A program made the position numbers and the translations under genes. Shown here one piece after another: positions 17,949-27,055 of a stretch of 64,000 nucleotides of DNA. Source of the stretch: Paenibacillus lignilyticus (lineage in GTDB: Bacteria; Bacillota; Bacilli; Paenibacillales; Paenibacillaceae); contig NZ_JAGKSP010000007.1 of the NCBI RefSeq assembly GCF_017942085.1, positions 186,001 to 250,000 of the forward strand. Reading direction: 5' to 3'. Below the pieces are notes generated by a model that saw only the letters and a list, made by a program, of their open reading frames with translations, searched no databases and was not told the DNA's origin. The number at the start of each line of letters is the position of its first letter. Within the stretch, counting starts at the first letter, position 1.

Positions 17949-18836
17949 ATGATGATTACCGAACGTTCAGCGGTTTCCAGACTTTTCAACGGATTGAATA
18001 TCATACTCCTCTTGGCGACTATGCTCTTGTGCTTGTTGCCGGTCTGGTATACCTTATCCATTTCATTAAGCGATAAAGCTGCGGCGTCGGCAGGGCAGGT
18101 GTTCTTGTGGCCGAAAGGCTTCACGTTTGGTTCTTATGAGACGATCATGCAGGATGGGCAATTTTTCAAATCGTTCTTTATTTCCGTGCAGCGCGTCCTC
18201 TACGGATCTGCCATTTCCTTCATCGTCGTTCTCTTAATGGCTTATCCGCTCTCGAAGAGCGGGAAGGAATTTAAGGCCAGAAACGTGATCATGTGGCTGC
18301 TGGTCTTCGCCATGCTCTTCAATGGCGGCTTGGTGCCATGGTATCTGACGATGAAATCGCTAGGCATGATCAACAGCATCTGGGGCTTGGTGCTTGGCGG
18401 GGGCTTGCCGGTATTTAACGTCATACTCGTCATGAACTATTTCCGGAATATGCCGAAGGAAGTGGAAGAATCGGCATTGATGGACGGAGCGGGGCCGTGG
18501 CGGATCCTGTTCAGCATCTTCTTGCCGCTTGCTATGCCGGTACTTGCAACGGTGCTTGTATTTACGATCGTGTACCACTGGAACGAGTTCTTCCAAGCGC
18601 TCGTGCTGATGAATAAATCCGTTCATTATCCGCTGCAGTCCTACATCAGGCAGGTCGCGGTGGTAATCGATCCGACCAAGATGGATGAGGAATCGGTCAA
18701 ACGGATGTCGGAGCTATCCAACCAGACGCTCAATGCGGCCAAAATTTTCATTTCCATGCTGCCGCTGCTCGTCATTTACCCCTTCTTGCAAAAGTATTTC
18801 GTCAAAGGGATCACCCTTGGCTCGGTAAAAGGTTAA
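17949..18836 (+). CDS. YtcP/LplC-type ABC permease (module A)
   Basis: The start is taken as ATG 17949, seven bases after AAAGGA and 16 bp past the LplB stop; an upstream in-frame start at 17910 would overlap the previous gene. The 295-residue product has about six membrane segments and EAA-loop residues EESALMDGAGPWRILFSI. It forms the heterodimeric channel with the preceding permease. The final residues, YFVKGITLGSVKG, match the usual family C-terminus. Confidence 0.92.
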   Translation: MMITERSAVSRLFNGLNIILLLATMLLCLLPVWYTLSISLSDKAAASAGQVFLWPKGFTFGSYETIMQDGQFFKSFFISVQRVLYGSAISFIVVLLMAYPLSKSGKEFKARNVIMWLLVFAMLFNGGLVPWYLTMKSLGMINSIWGLVLGGGLPVFNVILVMNYFRNMPKEVEESALMDGAGPWRILFSIFLPLAMPVLATVLVFTIVYHWNEFFQALVLMNKSVHYPLQSYIRQVAVVIDPTKMDEESVKRMSELSNQTLNAAKIFISMLPLLVIYPFLQKYFVKGITLGSVKG

Positions 18837-18857
18837 TACGAGAACGGATGGTGAGTC

Positions 18858-20279
18858 ATGAAACGCTTTGTTGCTCTGCCTCTGGCGGTCTGTCTGTTCA
18901 GCTTGGCATGCCTGGTTTCCGCCTGCAGCAGCTCGAATCGCGAAGCGGATAAACCGGCGGCGAACGCGGTGTCTGAACAGAAGCAGAATCAGGTGCAGAA
19001 GAGCCTTGGAACGGCGGTACCGGACTGGTCGGAGAAGGCCGTCATGTACGAGGTCAATATCAGGCAATACACGAAAGAAGGGACATTCAAGGCATTCGAA
19101 GCCCATCTGCCGCGGCTCAAGGAGCTTGGCGTGGATATTTTATGGCTCATGCCGATTCACCCGATCTCCAAGAAGAACCGGAACGGAACGCTTGGGTCTT
19201 ACTATGCGGTTGATGATTATAAAGCGGTCAATCCGGAGTTCGGGACGGAGGCGGATTTCCGGGCATTGGTGAACAAAGCCCACTTGATGGGCTTCAAGGT
19301 CATGCTGGATTGGGTGGCCAATCATACGGGCTGGGACAATCCTTGGCTAGCTAATCCGGGCTGGTATACGACGGATGAGAATGGCGATATCGTGCAGCCT
19401 GCCGGCACGAATTGGACGGATGTTGCCGACCTGAATTATGACAATGCGGATATGCAGGCGGCGATGATTGATGCCCTTAAATATTGGGTCAAGGAGTTCG
19501 ACATTGACGGCTATCGCTGCGATTATGCAGGCGGCGTGCCAACGGCCTTCTGGGAGAAAGCGCGAGCGGAACTGGAGCAGATCAAGCCGGTCTTCATGCT
19601 GGCGGAGGATGATCAACAGCTTGGACTGTTGAAGCATGCGTTCAATGCCAATTACGGCTGGCAGCTGTACAACATGATGAATCGGATCGCCAAAGGACTT
19701 GGCAATGCGGAGCAAGTCAAGAAGTACGGGGAGCGGCTTGCGAAGACGTATCCCGGGGGCACCTACCCGCTGAACTTCACGTCCAATCATGACGAGAACT
19801 CCTGGACAGGGACGGAATATGAACGGCTGAAGGATGCGGTGGAACCGATGGCGGCTCTCAGCTTCTTGATGCCGGGTATGCCTTTGATCTACGCGGGGCA
19901 GGAAGCAGGCTTGAACAAACGGCTTCAGTTCTTCGAGAAGGATGAGATTGAGTGGGATGATTTAGCGATGTCGGCGTTGTACACGGACCTTATTCGGTTG
20001 AAGCATGACAATCCGGCGCTGTGGAACGGCGCATCAGGCGGTGCTTATCACACCTTAGCGGCCGGCGACAACGGCGATATCCTAGCTTTCGAGAGAACGA
20101 AAGACAGCAACACGGTTATCGTCGTGATGAATTTGTCGGGCGAACCCGTGAAGAGTACGATCCAAACGGGGGGAGCCGCAGGAAGCTATCAGGCGTTTCC
20201 ATCCGGGGCAGCAGCGGATGTTCAAGCTGAGCAGCCGATTGAGCTAGCCCCATGGGAATACCTGATTTATACGCATTAA
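18858..20279 (+). CDS. GH13 alpha-amylase-family lipoprotein
   Basis: The 473-residue product has a type II signal peptide with lipobox VSAC, so it is a surface-anchored enzyme. The GH13 conserved regions are present: region I DWVANHTGW, region II GYRCDYAG with nucleophile Asp222, region III MLAEDDQ with acid/base Glu250, and region IV TSNHDENSW with Asp312. It should hydrolyse alpha-glucosidic bonds (starch, glycogen fragments or another alpha-glucan) next to the solute-binding protein. It begins 21 bp after the second permease, so it belongs to the importer operon. It is short for an amylase, with a small C-terminal beta domain and no carbohydrate-binding module. Confidence 0.92.
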   Translation: MKRFVALPLAVCLFSLACLVSACSSSNREADKPAANAVSEQKQNQVQKSLGTAVPDWSEKAVMYEVNIRQYTKEGTFKAFEAHLPRLKELGVDILWLMPIHPISKKNRNGTLGSYYAVDDYKAVNPEFGTEADFRALVNKAHLMGFKVMLDWVANHTGWDNPWLANPGWYTTDENGDIVQPAGTNWTDVADLNYDNADMQAAMIDALKYWVKEFDIDGYRCDYAGGVPTAFWEKARAELEQIKPVFMLAEDDQQLGLLKHAFNANYGWQLYNMMNRIAKGLGNAEQVKKYGERLAKTYPGGTYPLNFTSNHDENSWTGTEYERLKDAVEPMAALSFLMPGMPLIYAGQEAGLNKRLQFFEKDEIEWDDLAMSALYTDLIRLKHDNPALWNGASGGAYHTLAAGDNGDILAFERTKDSNTVIVVMNLSGEPVKSTIQTGGAAGSYQAFPSGAAADVQAEQPIELAPWEYLIYTH

Positions 20280-20285
20280 GAGGAA

Positions 20286-20311
20286 CGGAGTCCGGGGCTG
20301 CCCGGGCTCCG
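20286..20311 (+). other. intercistronic hairpin after the GH13 gene
   Basis: CGGAGTCCGGG pairs with CCCGGGCTCCG (T/G opposite), loop GCTG, no T-run. It may end or stabilise the importer transcript before the large GH87-like gene. Confidence 0.55.
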
Positions 20312-20353
20312 AGCATTAGGAAGCCCAAAATTTGATCAAGGTGGAATCTATTT

Positions 20354-23300
20354 ATGCGGAAAAGCCAGATGCGCCGTTTATCGATGCTCGTTATGGTCCT
20401 GTTTGTGCTGGGCACTTACTTCCCTGTTTTTCCCGGCGGGGGAGCTCAGACTGCGGAGGCTGCCGAATTAGCGGAAGGAAGCCTGACCCCATTCGTAACG
20501 ATACAGAACAATTACACGGGGAAGCTGCTGTTGGCCTCGGAAGATGGGAAGGTTGCCTACGGTACACCCGAAGAGACGGATCAAGCGTCACATTGGCAAC
20601 TGGAGACGATCTCCTCGGCGGAGGATGTACAGACCGTTCGGATTAAGAATCGCGAGACCGGCACCTATATGTCGGTGGAGAACTGGGAGAATTACGGAAG
20701 TCCGGTCCAATTATCGGCTTCAAGCGCAGATTCATCCGTTTTGGAATGGAATATTATGAATGCGGTTTCAAATGGGTTCGTGAACATCCAAAGCAAGGTG
20801 AATGCAGCGAATTATCTACATATGGAGAATAAGACCGGCTATGCCCAGTCCAGCTCCATCCCGCCGGAGTGGGGGTCCGCTCAGTGGAAGCTGACGCCGG
20901 TAACCGACTATGTCCGGTTCAAGAATTACTATAAACCGAATCCGGCAGACCCGGATAAGTACTTAATGGCCAAAGACGGCAAAGTCGGCTATGGCAACCC
21001 TGATCCGGCAGACCCGGCTTCGCATTGGGCGATCGAACAAGACGGCGAGCAAGTGAGGATCAAGAACCGAGCAACCGGCCAATTCATGTCGGTAGAGCAT
21101 TGGACCGATTGGGCGAGCCCGGTCGAGCTGCTGGACGCCGGTGACAATCCGGCGTATGTGCAGTGGAAGATATTAAATGCCGTTAATGCCGGTTTCTATG
21201 TCATCCAATCCGCGGTCGATGCGAATCGCTATATTCATGTTCAAGACAACACAGGGTATGCCCAAGGAGGCGTTATCCCGCCTGATTGGGGAACCCCGCA
21301 GTGGGCAATCGAAACGGTAACCGTGAAGGAAGCGTACAATCCGAATCCAGATCCGGGAGAATCGGGTCCGGCCTATGTCCGCATCAAGAACGACTGGCTC
21401 GGCTTGTATATGGTGGAAGACAACGGAGAGCTCAAATACGGCAACGCGCTGATCGGCGACCGCGCTTCGCATTGGTTGGTTGTGAAGGAAGACGGGGTAC
21501 AGCGGCTGCAAAATCGGGAGACCGGCCATTATATCAGTCTATCCGGCGTGACTTCCGACAAAATGGCGGTCAAGGTCGTGGCGGCAGATGAGAGCGCGCC
21601 ACCGGAGCAGCTGATTATCGACAACTTGAATACGGAAGGCAACAAGCTGATTCGCAGCTCTTCGGTGGAAGGTCGGTATCTCCATGTGGAGAAGAAACTT
21701 GGTTTTGTGCAGTATGGACCCATTCCCGCGGAATGGGGCAGTCCGAAATGGTCGTTCATTCCGGTGCGCGATCAAGATATTCCTCATTATATTCGATTGA
21801 AAAACAGCTACAGAGGCTCGTATTTGGTCGAAGCGAACGGTCAAGTCATGGCCCGTGATGCAGAAGCGGACAACGCGCTGTCCCACTGGCAGCTGGTGGA
21901 TGCAGGCAACGGATTCATGCGAATCAAGAACCGGGCCACGGGTCATGTCATGAATGCAGAGGGCATGCAGGAAGGGGCGGAACCTCACAAGAATCCGCTG
22001 CGCAGCTCGGACGTGGAGGAGAGCTGGACCAGTGCCAAGTGGACGGTAACGGAGCCTGCCTCCGGCGTGTATGTGTTCAGGAACGGCTATCAGACGGATC
22101 AAGTGATTCATGTGGAAGACAACTTGGGTTACGCCCAATCCAGCAATATTCCCGAGTTCTGGGGAAGCGCGCAGTGGGTAGCGGAGGATGCGCCGGCATC
22201 TCAGGAGACGGTGCTGCCGGATGGATTTACTCGCCTGAAGAATGCGGACACCGGCTTATATATGCTGGAAAACGAGCATGGCGTTGTTCTCTGCGGAACT
22301 GCGAATGCAGACGATGCCCGTTCTCATTGGTCCTTCAGCCAGCTAGGGCAGACGGAAGGACATTATCAACTGATCAACCGAGCAACCGGTCATGCCGTAG
22401 TCATGGATGCTAAGCTCCCGTATCTCCAAGGCAAACCGGCAGCCGTCAGTACCGCTTCCGATCAATGGGCGGTGGAAACGGCGCAGGGCAATTCGAACCT
22501 GCTGCTGCGCAGCGTGGAGCGTCCGCTGGAATATGCCCATGTGCAGGACCGGATGGGATTCGTGCAGCTGGGACTCCGTTCGATAGAATCGCCTGCGCTG
22601 CAATGGGTTTTGGAGACCGCACCGGAGGAAGGTCATATTCCGGACGTCGGCAGCGCCTCCGACTCCGTCTGGACGGGACGGACGGATGCCGGTTATTTCA
22701 AGCTTGTGAATGAAGCAGGCGGTAAAGCCGTTGCCGATGTGAACGGCGTTCCGGGAACGGCGGCTTCGGACGCCGGCGCGACGAATATGGATTGGCTGCT
22801 GCAGGACGAGAACGGCTACAAGCTGATCCGCAATCTGGCGTCAGGGGCGTATTTGGCCGCTCAATATGGCAAGCTTGTCATGCAGCCGTCGATAGGAGTC
22901 GACAGGGCTTCGGAGGCTGCCATGCAGTGGCAAATGACGGAACGGAACGGCATAACCGTGCTGGAGAGCGTGGATGAAGCGGGAATGCTGCTCCGGGTTT
23001 CAGGCGGCGGGGTTGATTTAGCAGAGGGGCAGGCCGATTCGCCTGCTGCAGGGCAGAGATTTGCGCTCGTGCCGGTGAAGATGGACGTAGACTATGAGGC
23101 GGAGCAAGCCTTTGTAACCGGCGGCGTGGCAGCCTCGATAGAGGCGAAAGGCTACACGGGTACAGGATTTATTGAAGGCTTCCAAAGCGTTGGTGCTGCT
23201 GCGGTATTCTCCGTTTTCGCAGATCAAGCCGGCGATTATGACGTGGTGCTGCGTTATGCGAATGGCGCTGCGTCCGGTCAGCGATTGACAGCTAAGGTGA

Positions 23301-26300
23301 ATGGGTTGAAAGCGGACAGTTTGAATTTTGGCGCGGGATCGTCTTGGGATGATTGGAAGGCGCTTAACCTGAAGCTGAAGCTTCGCAGAGGCTTGAATAC
23401 GGTAACGATCGAGTATGGAACCGGGGATACGGGCTCCGTTTTCTTGGATCGACTGACTTTGAAAAACGCGGTGTCTCCTGCATATAGGGGAGCAAGCGTA
23501 ACCTATGATCAATTGGAAGCAGAGCACGCGAATACGAATGGTGAAATTCTCGGACCGGATCGGACCTATCATGCAGCGGTTTCCGAGGCATCGGGCAGGC
23601 AAGCGGTACGCCTCCGTGAGACGGGAGATCGAGTGACATTCACGCTGAACCATCCAGCTAACCGAGTAACCGTCCGCTATTCGATCCCGGATTCGGCAGA
23701 TGGAGTCGGCACGGAGTCGAAGGTTGGCCTGTATATCAACGGCGAGAAGCAGTCTGATCGCGTATTGACCTCTAAGTACGCATGGGTATACGGTTCCTAT
23801 CCATGGACGAACCGTCCGGAGGATGGCGATGCCCATCGCTTCTTCGATGAAAGCAGCTTTGAGCTAAGCGATCTTCCGGCAGGAGCCACGCTTGAGCTTC
23901 GCAAAGAAGCGGGCAGCGAGGCGGATTACATCCTTGTCGATTTGATTGAGACCGATTGGGCAGATGCTCCCTATGAGATGCCTGCAGGTTTCCTGTCCAT
24001 TACCGAATATGGTGCTGTTCCGGCTGACGATCAGGATGATACGGAAGCGATTCGGCGTGCGATTGCGGCGGCTAAGCAGCAAGGCGCCCAAGGAGTCTGG
24101 CTTCCGGAAGGGACCTTCCGCGTAGACGGCGGGCCAATCGAGCTGTCGGATATTACGATTCGCGGTGCAGGCAAATGGCATACGGTGCTGGCAGGCGGCG
24201 GGTTTATGGGGAAAGGCAATCACATTCAAGTGTTTGATTTGGCGATTGACGGCGAAGTTACCGCAAGGCGGGATGAAGAAAAAGAGTCCGGCTTCGACGG
24301 CACCTTTGGCGCAGGGTCGACCATCCAGCAGGTGCGCATCGATCATACGAAGGCCGGAATTTGGGTCACGCGCCAAGAGCTGGCTGACGGCACGTCGCTG
24401 GCTACGGACGGACTGTACATTGCCGGCGTACAAATCCGCAACACCTTTGCGGACGGCATCAACTTCAGTACAGGGACGAAACATGCCATGGTCGAACAAA
24501 GCCAATTGCGCAATACAGGGGATGATGCCCTTGCAATATGGGCAAACGGCGAACAGTCCGTAGGCAATACGTTCCGCTTCAACACGGCGGAACTGCCATG
24601 GCTCTCCAACAATATTGCCGTTTACGGCGGCCAAGATATTCGGGTATCCGACAATCTGGTTTCGGATACGGTAGCCTTCGGGGCGGGCATAAGCGTGAGT
24701 ACGCGCCATAACCCGCAAGCCTTTGAAGGCGAGACGATTGTGGAACGCAACACGCTGCTTCGCACCGGAGGACGGGAGCACAATTGGCCGGCAGACTTCG
24801 GCGGATTGTTCCTGTTTACCGACAGCAGGGAGATGACGGGGCAGATTGCGATTCGGAACAATCTCATCCAAGACAGCACCTACCAAGGCATATCGCTGCT
24901 CGGCGAGAAAGCAACGGCAGGTATCGTGCTTGAGCATAACGTGGTGGACGGAGCCGGAACTTGGGGCATCCATGCTGCGGGTAATATTAGCGGCATGGCT
25001 ACGTTCGGGAATACCGTCGTCAGAGGTGTCCGTGTCGGTGAATTTATGGACGGGGCGCAAGGCTTTGAATTCCGGACTAAGGATGCCGGGTTTAGCTTCG
25101 ACGCGAAGCCTTTTGAGGTACTGCTAGGCGGCGTTTCCACTTCCATTGCATCGTATCGACTGGAAGCAGGAACGAGCCGGCCAGCTGCTGTTATCGTGGA
25201 TCAGCTTCCGGTTACGGATGGTGTAAGCTGGTCGATCTCGGATTCCGAGATCGCATCCGTGGATGAGGCCGGTCTGGTAACTGCCAAACAAGCCGGAAGA
25301 ACAACGATGACCGTCACGAAGGACATGATGGCCAGAGCGTTCACTCTGGAGGTAGTAGATAAGACAGCTCCGGCGTGGAAGGAAGGCAGCAAGCTGAAGC
25401 TGACGGCAGAAACCGACGCCGCTTGGACGGTTGAATGGCCTTCTGCACAGGATAACGGCGCCGTCTCGGCATACCGGGTTACTTGGGGCGGGAAGTATCG
25501 GATTGTATCTGCGGATGTGCTTCAACTGAAGCTAACGGAGTTGGCTTCAGGTACAGCGTACGCGGTCCGAGTCGATGCACGGGACTCGTCCGGCAATTGG
25601 ACGGCGCTTCCGCTTACGGCATCCTTCACAACCGCGTCAGTATTGCCTTCTCTACCGGCAGGCGGAGCAGATCATGCATGGATTGATGAGAGCGAGACTG
25701 CGCAAGGAGTACCGGTATTCAAAGTGGATCAGGCTGAACTGAAACGCAGATTGCTTGAGCTGCAGAGCGGAAGCGAGGCCAAAGAACTGGTCATTGCGAC
25801 GGGATCGAAGGAGCCTGCAGCTGAGGTCGTGCTGCCGGCTGCGACTCTGCGTGAAGGCGCAGAGGGAGCAGGGGACACCGTCATTGTCATCAATCACGCC
25901 GGAGCGTCCTATGTGCTGACGCTTAGCAAGATTGCCGCGCTGCTCCCAGCGGACTCAAACGCAGAGCTGCGGATCATTATCCGGCAGGTAGCACCCGGAG
26001 AAGAGGGCAGCCTTTCTGAAGGTTCGACGGGAATCGAACTGCGCAGCAGCATCTATGAGTTCCGCTTATCCTTGGAGGTTAAAGGATCAGCAGCTGCAGA
26101 GCTGCATGATCTTGGCGGCGTGTATTTTACGAGAGTGATCCCGGTAAGCGGCGATATTTCGTTCGATACGGCAACCGGTGTCGTCTATGACGAAGCCGCC
26201 AAGCAGTGGCGCCATGTTCCGACGCATTTCACTAAACTGGCAGACGGTACGGTAGAAGCGACCATCCGGAGCGTGACGAACAGCCTGTATGCTGTCATCG

Positions 26301-26866
26301 ACCAGCCCGTTTCTTTCAAGGACCTACAAGGGCATTGGGCAGCATCAGCCATTCAGGCTCTGGCATCGAAGCGGATCGTATCCGGATCGGACGGCGCGAC
26401 TTTCCGGCCGAATCAAGCCGTAACTCGTGCTGAGTTTACCAAAATGATAGCCGAGGCGCTGGGACTTCCGGCTGCTGCAACTAACCGATTCAAAGACGTA
26501 TCGTCAGAGGCTTGGTACAACGGAGCAGTCGGCGCCGCAGTGAAGGCAGGCATCATTAGCGGCTATACAGATGGCAGCTTCCGCCCGAAAGACTTGATCT
26601 CCAGGGAGGAAATGATGGTTATGCTGATGCGGGCGTACCGTGCTGCCGGCCATGCCAAGGATTCGACTATTAGGGAACAGAACGTAACGTTCAAGGATGC
26701 CGATCAAATCGCTAATTGGTCGCTTCCATCGATTAAAGAAGCGGTCGCGCTGAAGCTTGTTCAAGGCCATGCAGATGGCAGCATCGGACCGAAGCAGCAG
26801 GCAACGCGGGCGGAAGCGGCGATGATGCTGACGAATCTGTTGAAAGCATTGGCATTCCAGAACTAG
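20354..26866 (+). CDS. giant SLH-anchored glycosidase: six beta-trefoil-like repeats, two CBM6-like domains, GH87-like catalytic beta-helix, Big2, Fn3, three SLH
   Basis: The 2170-residue product has a signal peptide (1-37). Six repeats of about 140-150 residues start near 46, 185, 340, 477, 623 and 778; most show three Trp-bearing subrepeats (ASHW, xxW, QW) like a beta-trefoil. Two CBM6/35-like modules follow (about 912-1045 and 1050-1205), then a right-handed beta-helix (about 1211-1600). Its putative catalytic acids Asp1367, Asp1390 and Asp1391 (FADGIN...NTGDDA) have the 23/24-residue spacing of GH87 alpha-1,3-glucanases. A Big2-like, an Fn3-like and an uncharacterised beta domain precede three SLH domains (about 1986-2170), which attach it to the cell wall. 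Likely role: surface degradation of alpha-1,3-glucan or a related glucan. Pectate-lyase-like folds are the alternative. Confidence 0.82.
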   Translation: MRKSQMRRLSMLVMVLFVLGTYFPVFPGGGAQTAEAAELAEGSLTPFVTIQNNYTGKLLLASEDGKVAYGTPEETDQASHWQLETISSAEDVQTVRIKNRETGTYMSVENWENYGSPVQLSASSADSSVLEWNIMNAVSNGFVNIQSKVNAANYLHMENKTGYAQSSSIPPEWGSAQWKLTPVTDYVRFKNYYKPNPADPDKYLMAKDGKVGYGNPDPADPASHWAIEQDGEQVRIKNRATGQFMSVEHWTDWASPVELLDAGDNPAYVQWKILNAVNAGFYVIQSAVDANRYIHVQDNTGYAQGGVIPPDWGTPQWAIETVTVKEAYNPNPDPGESGPAYVRIKNDWLGLYMVEDNGELKYGNALIGDRASHWLVVKEDGVQRLQNRETGHYISLSGVTSDKMAVKVVAADESAPPEQLIIDNLNTEGNKLIRSSSVEGRYLHVEKKLGFVQYGPIPAEWGSPKWSFIPVRDQDIPHYIRLKNSYRGSYLVEANGQVMARDAEADNALSHWQLVDAGNGFMRIKNRATGHVMNAEGMQEGAEPHKNPLRSSDVEESWTSAKWTVTEPASGVYVFRNGYQTDQVIHVEDNLGYAQSSNIPEFWGSAQWVAEDAPASQETVLPDGFTRLKNADTGLYMLENEHGVVLCGTANADDARSHWSFSQLGQTEGHYQLINRATGHAVVMDAKLPYLQGKPAAVSTASDQWAVETAQGNSNLLLRSVERPLEYAHVQDRMGFVQLGLRSIESPALQWVLETAPEEGHIPDVGSASDSVWTGRTDAGYFKLVNEAGGKAVADVNGVPGTAASDAGATNMDWLLQDENGYKLIRNLASGAYLAAQYGKLVMQPSIGVDRASEAAMQWQMTERNGITVLESVDEAGMLLRVSGGGVDLAEGQADSPAAGQRFALVPVKMDVDYEAEQAFVTGGVAASIEAKGYTGTGFIEGFQSVGAAAVFSVFADQAGDYDVVLRYANGAASGQRLTAKVNGLKADSLNFGAGSSWDDWKALNLKLKLRRGLNTVTIEYGTGDTGSVFLDRLTLKNAVSPAYRGASVTYDQLEAEHANTNGEILGPDRTYHAAVSEASGRQAVRLRETGDRVTFTLNHPANRVTVRYSIPDSADGVGTESKVGLYINGEKQSDRVLTSKYAWVYGSYPWTNRPEDGDAHRFFDESSFELSDLPAGATLELRKEAGSEADYILVDLIETDWADAPYEMPAGFLSITEYGAVPADDQDDTEAIRRAIAAAKQQGAQGVWLPEGTFRVDGGPIELSDITIRGAGKWHTVLAGGGFMGKGNHIQVFDLAIDGEVTARRDEEKESGFDGTFGAGSTIQQVRIDHTKAGIWVTRQELADGTSLATDGLYIAGVQIRNTFADGINFSTGTKHAMVEQSQLRNTGDDALAIWANGEQSVGNTFRFNTAELPWLSNNIAVYGGQDIRVSDNLVSDTVAFGAGISVSTRHNPQAFEGETIVERNTLLRTGGREHNWPADFGGLFLFTDSREMTGQIAIRNNLIQDSTYQGISLLGEKATAGIVLEHNVVDGAGTWGIHAAGNISGMATFGNTVVRGVRVGEFMDGAQGFEFRTKDAGFSFDAKPFEVLLGGVSTSIASYRLEAGTSRPAAVIVDQLPVTDGVSWSISDSEIASVDEAGLVTAKQAGRTTMTVTKDMMARAFTLEVVDKTAPAWKEGSKLKLTAETDAAWTVEWPSAQDNGAVSAYRVTWGGKYRIVSADVLQLKLTELASGTAYAVRVDARDSSGNWTALPLTASFTTASVLPSLPAGGADHAWIDESETAQGVPVFKVDQAELKRRLLELQSGSEAKELVIATGSKEPAAEVVLPAATLREGAEGAGDTVIVINHAGASYVLTLSKIAALLPADSNAELRIIIRQVAPGEEGSLSEGSTGIELRSSIYEFRLSLEVKGSAAAELHDLGGVYFTRVIPVSGDISFDTATGVVYDEAAKQWRHVPTHFTKLADGTVEATIRSVTNSLYAVIDQPVSFKDLQGHWAASAIQALASKRIVSGSDGATFRPNQAVTRAEFTKMIAEALGLPAAATNRFKDVSSEAWYNGAVGAAVKAGIISGYTDGSFRPKDLISREEMMVMLMRAYRAAGHAKDSTIREQNVTFKDADQIANWSLPSIKEAVALKLVQGHADGSIGPKQQATRAEAAMMLTNLLKALAFQN

Positions 26867-26889
26867 AGGCATCATCTCATCACTGGATT

Positions 26890-26927
26890 CCACTCGCCTT
26901 CTCTTTGCTTAATGAGGGGGCGAGTGG
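26890..26927 (+). other. hairpin after the giant glycosidase gene
   Basis: CCACTCGCC pairs exactly with GGCGAGTGG around a 20-base loop; no T-run follows, so termination is uncertain. Confidence 0.5.
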
Positions 26928-27055
26928 ATCATCTATTGAAGCAATCGTTAAGGAGGTGGGGCCAGCCAGCAAAGCTAGCATGATGGCTAAGGTACAGAGT
27001 TACATAATTGTAGATGTTCCGCGGCTTGGATGGATAACAATGAGGAGGTCTGTTA

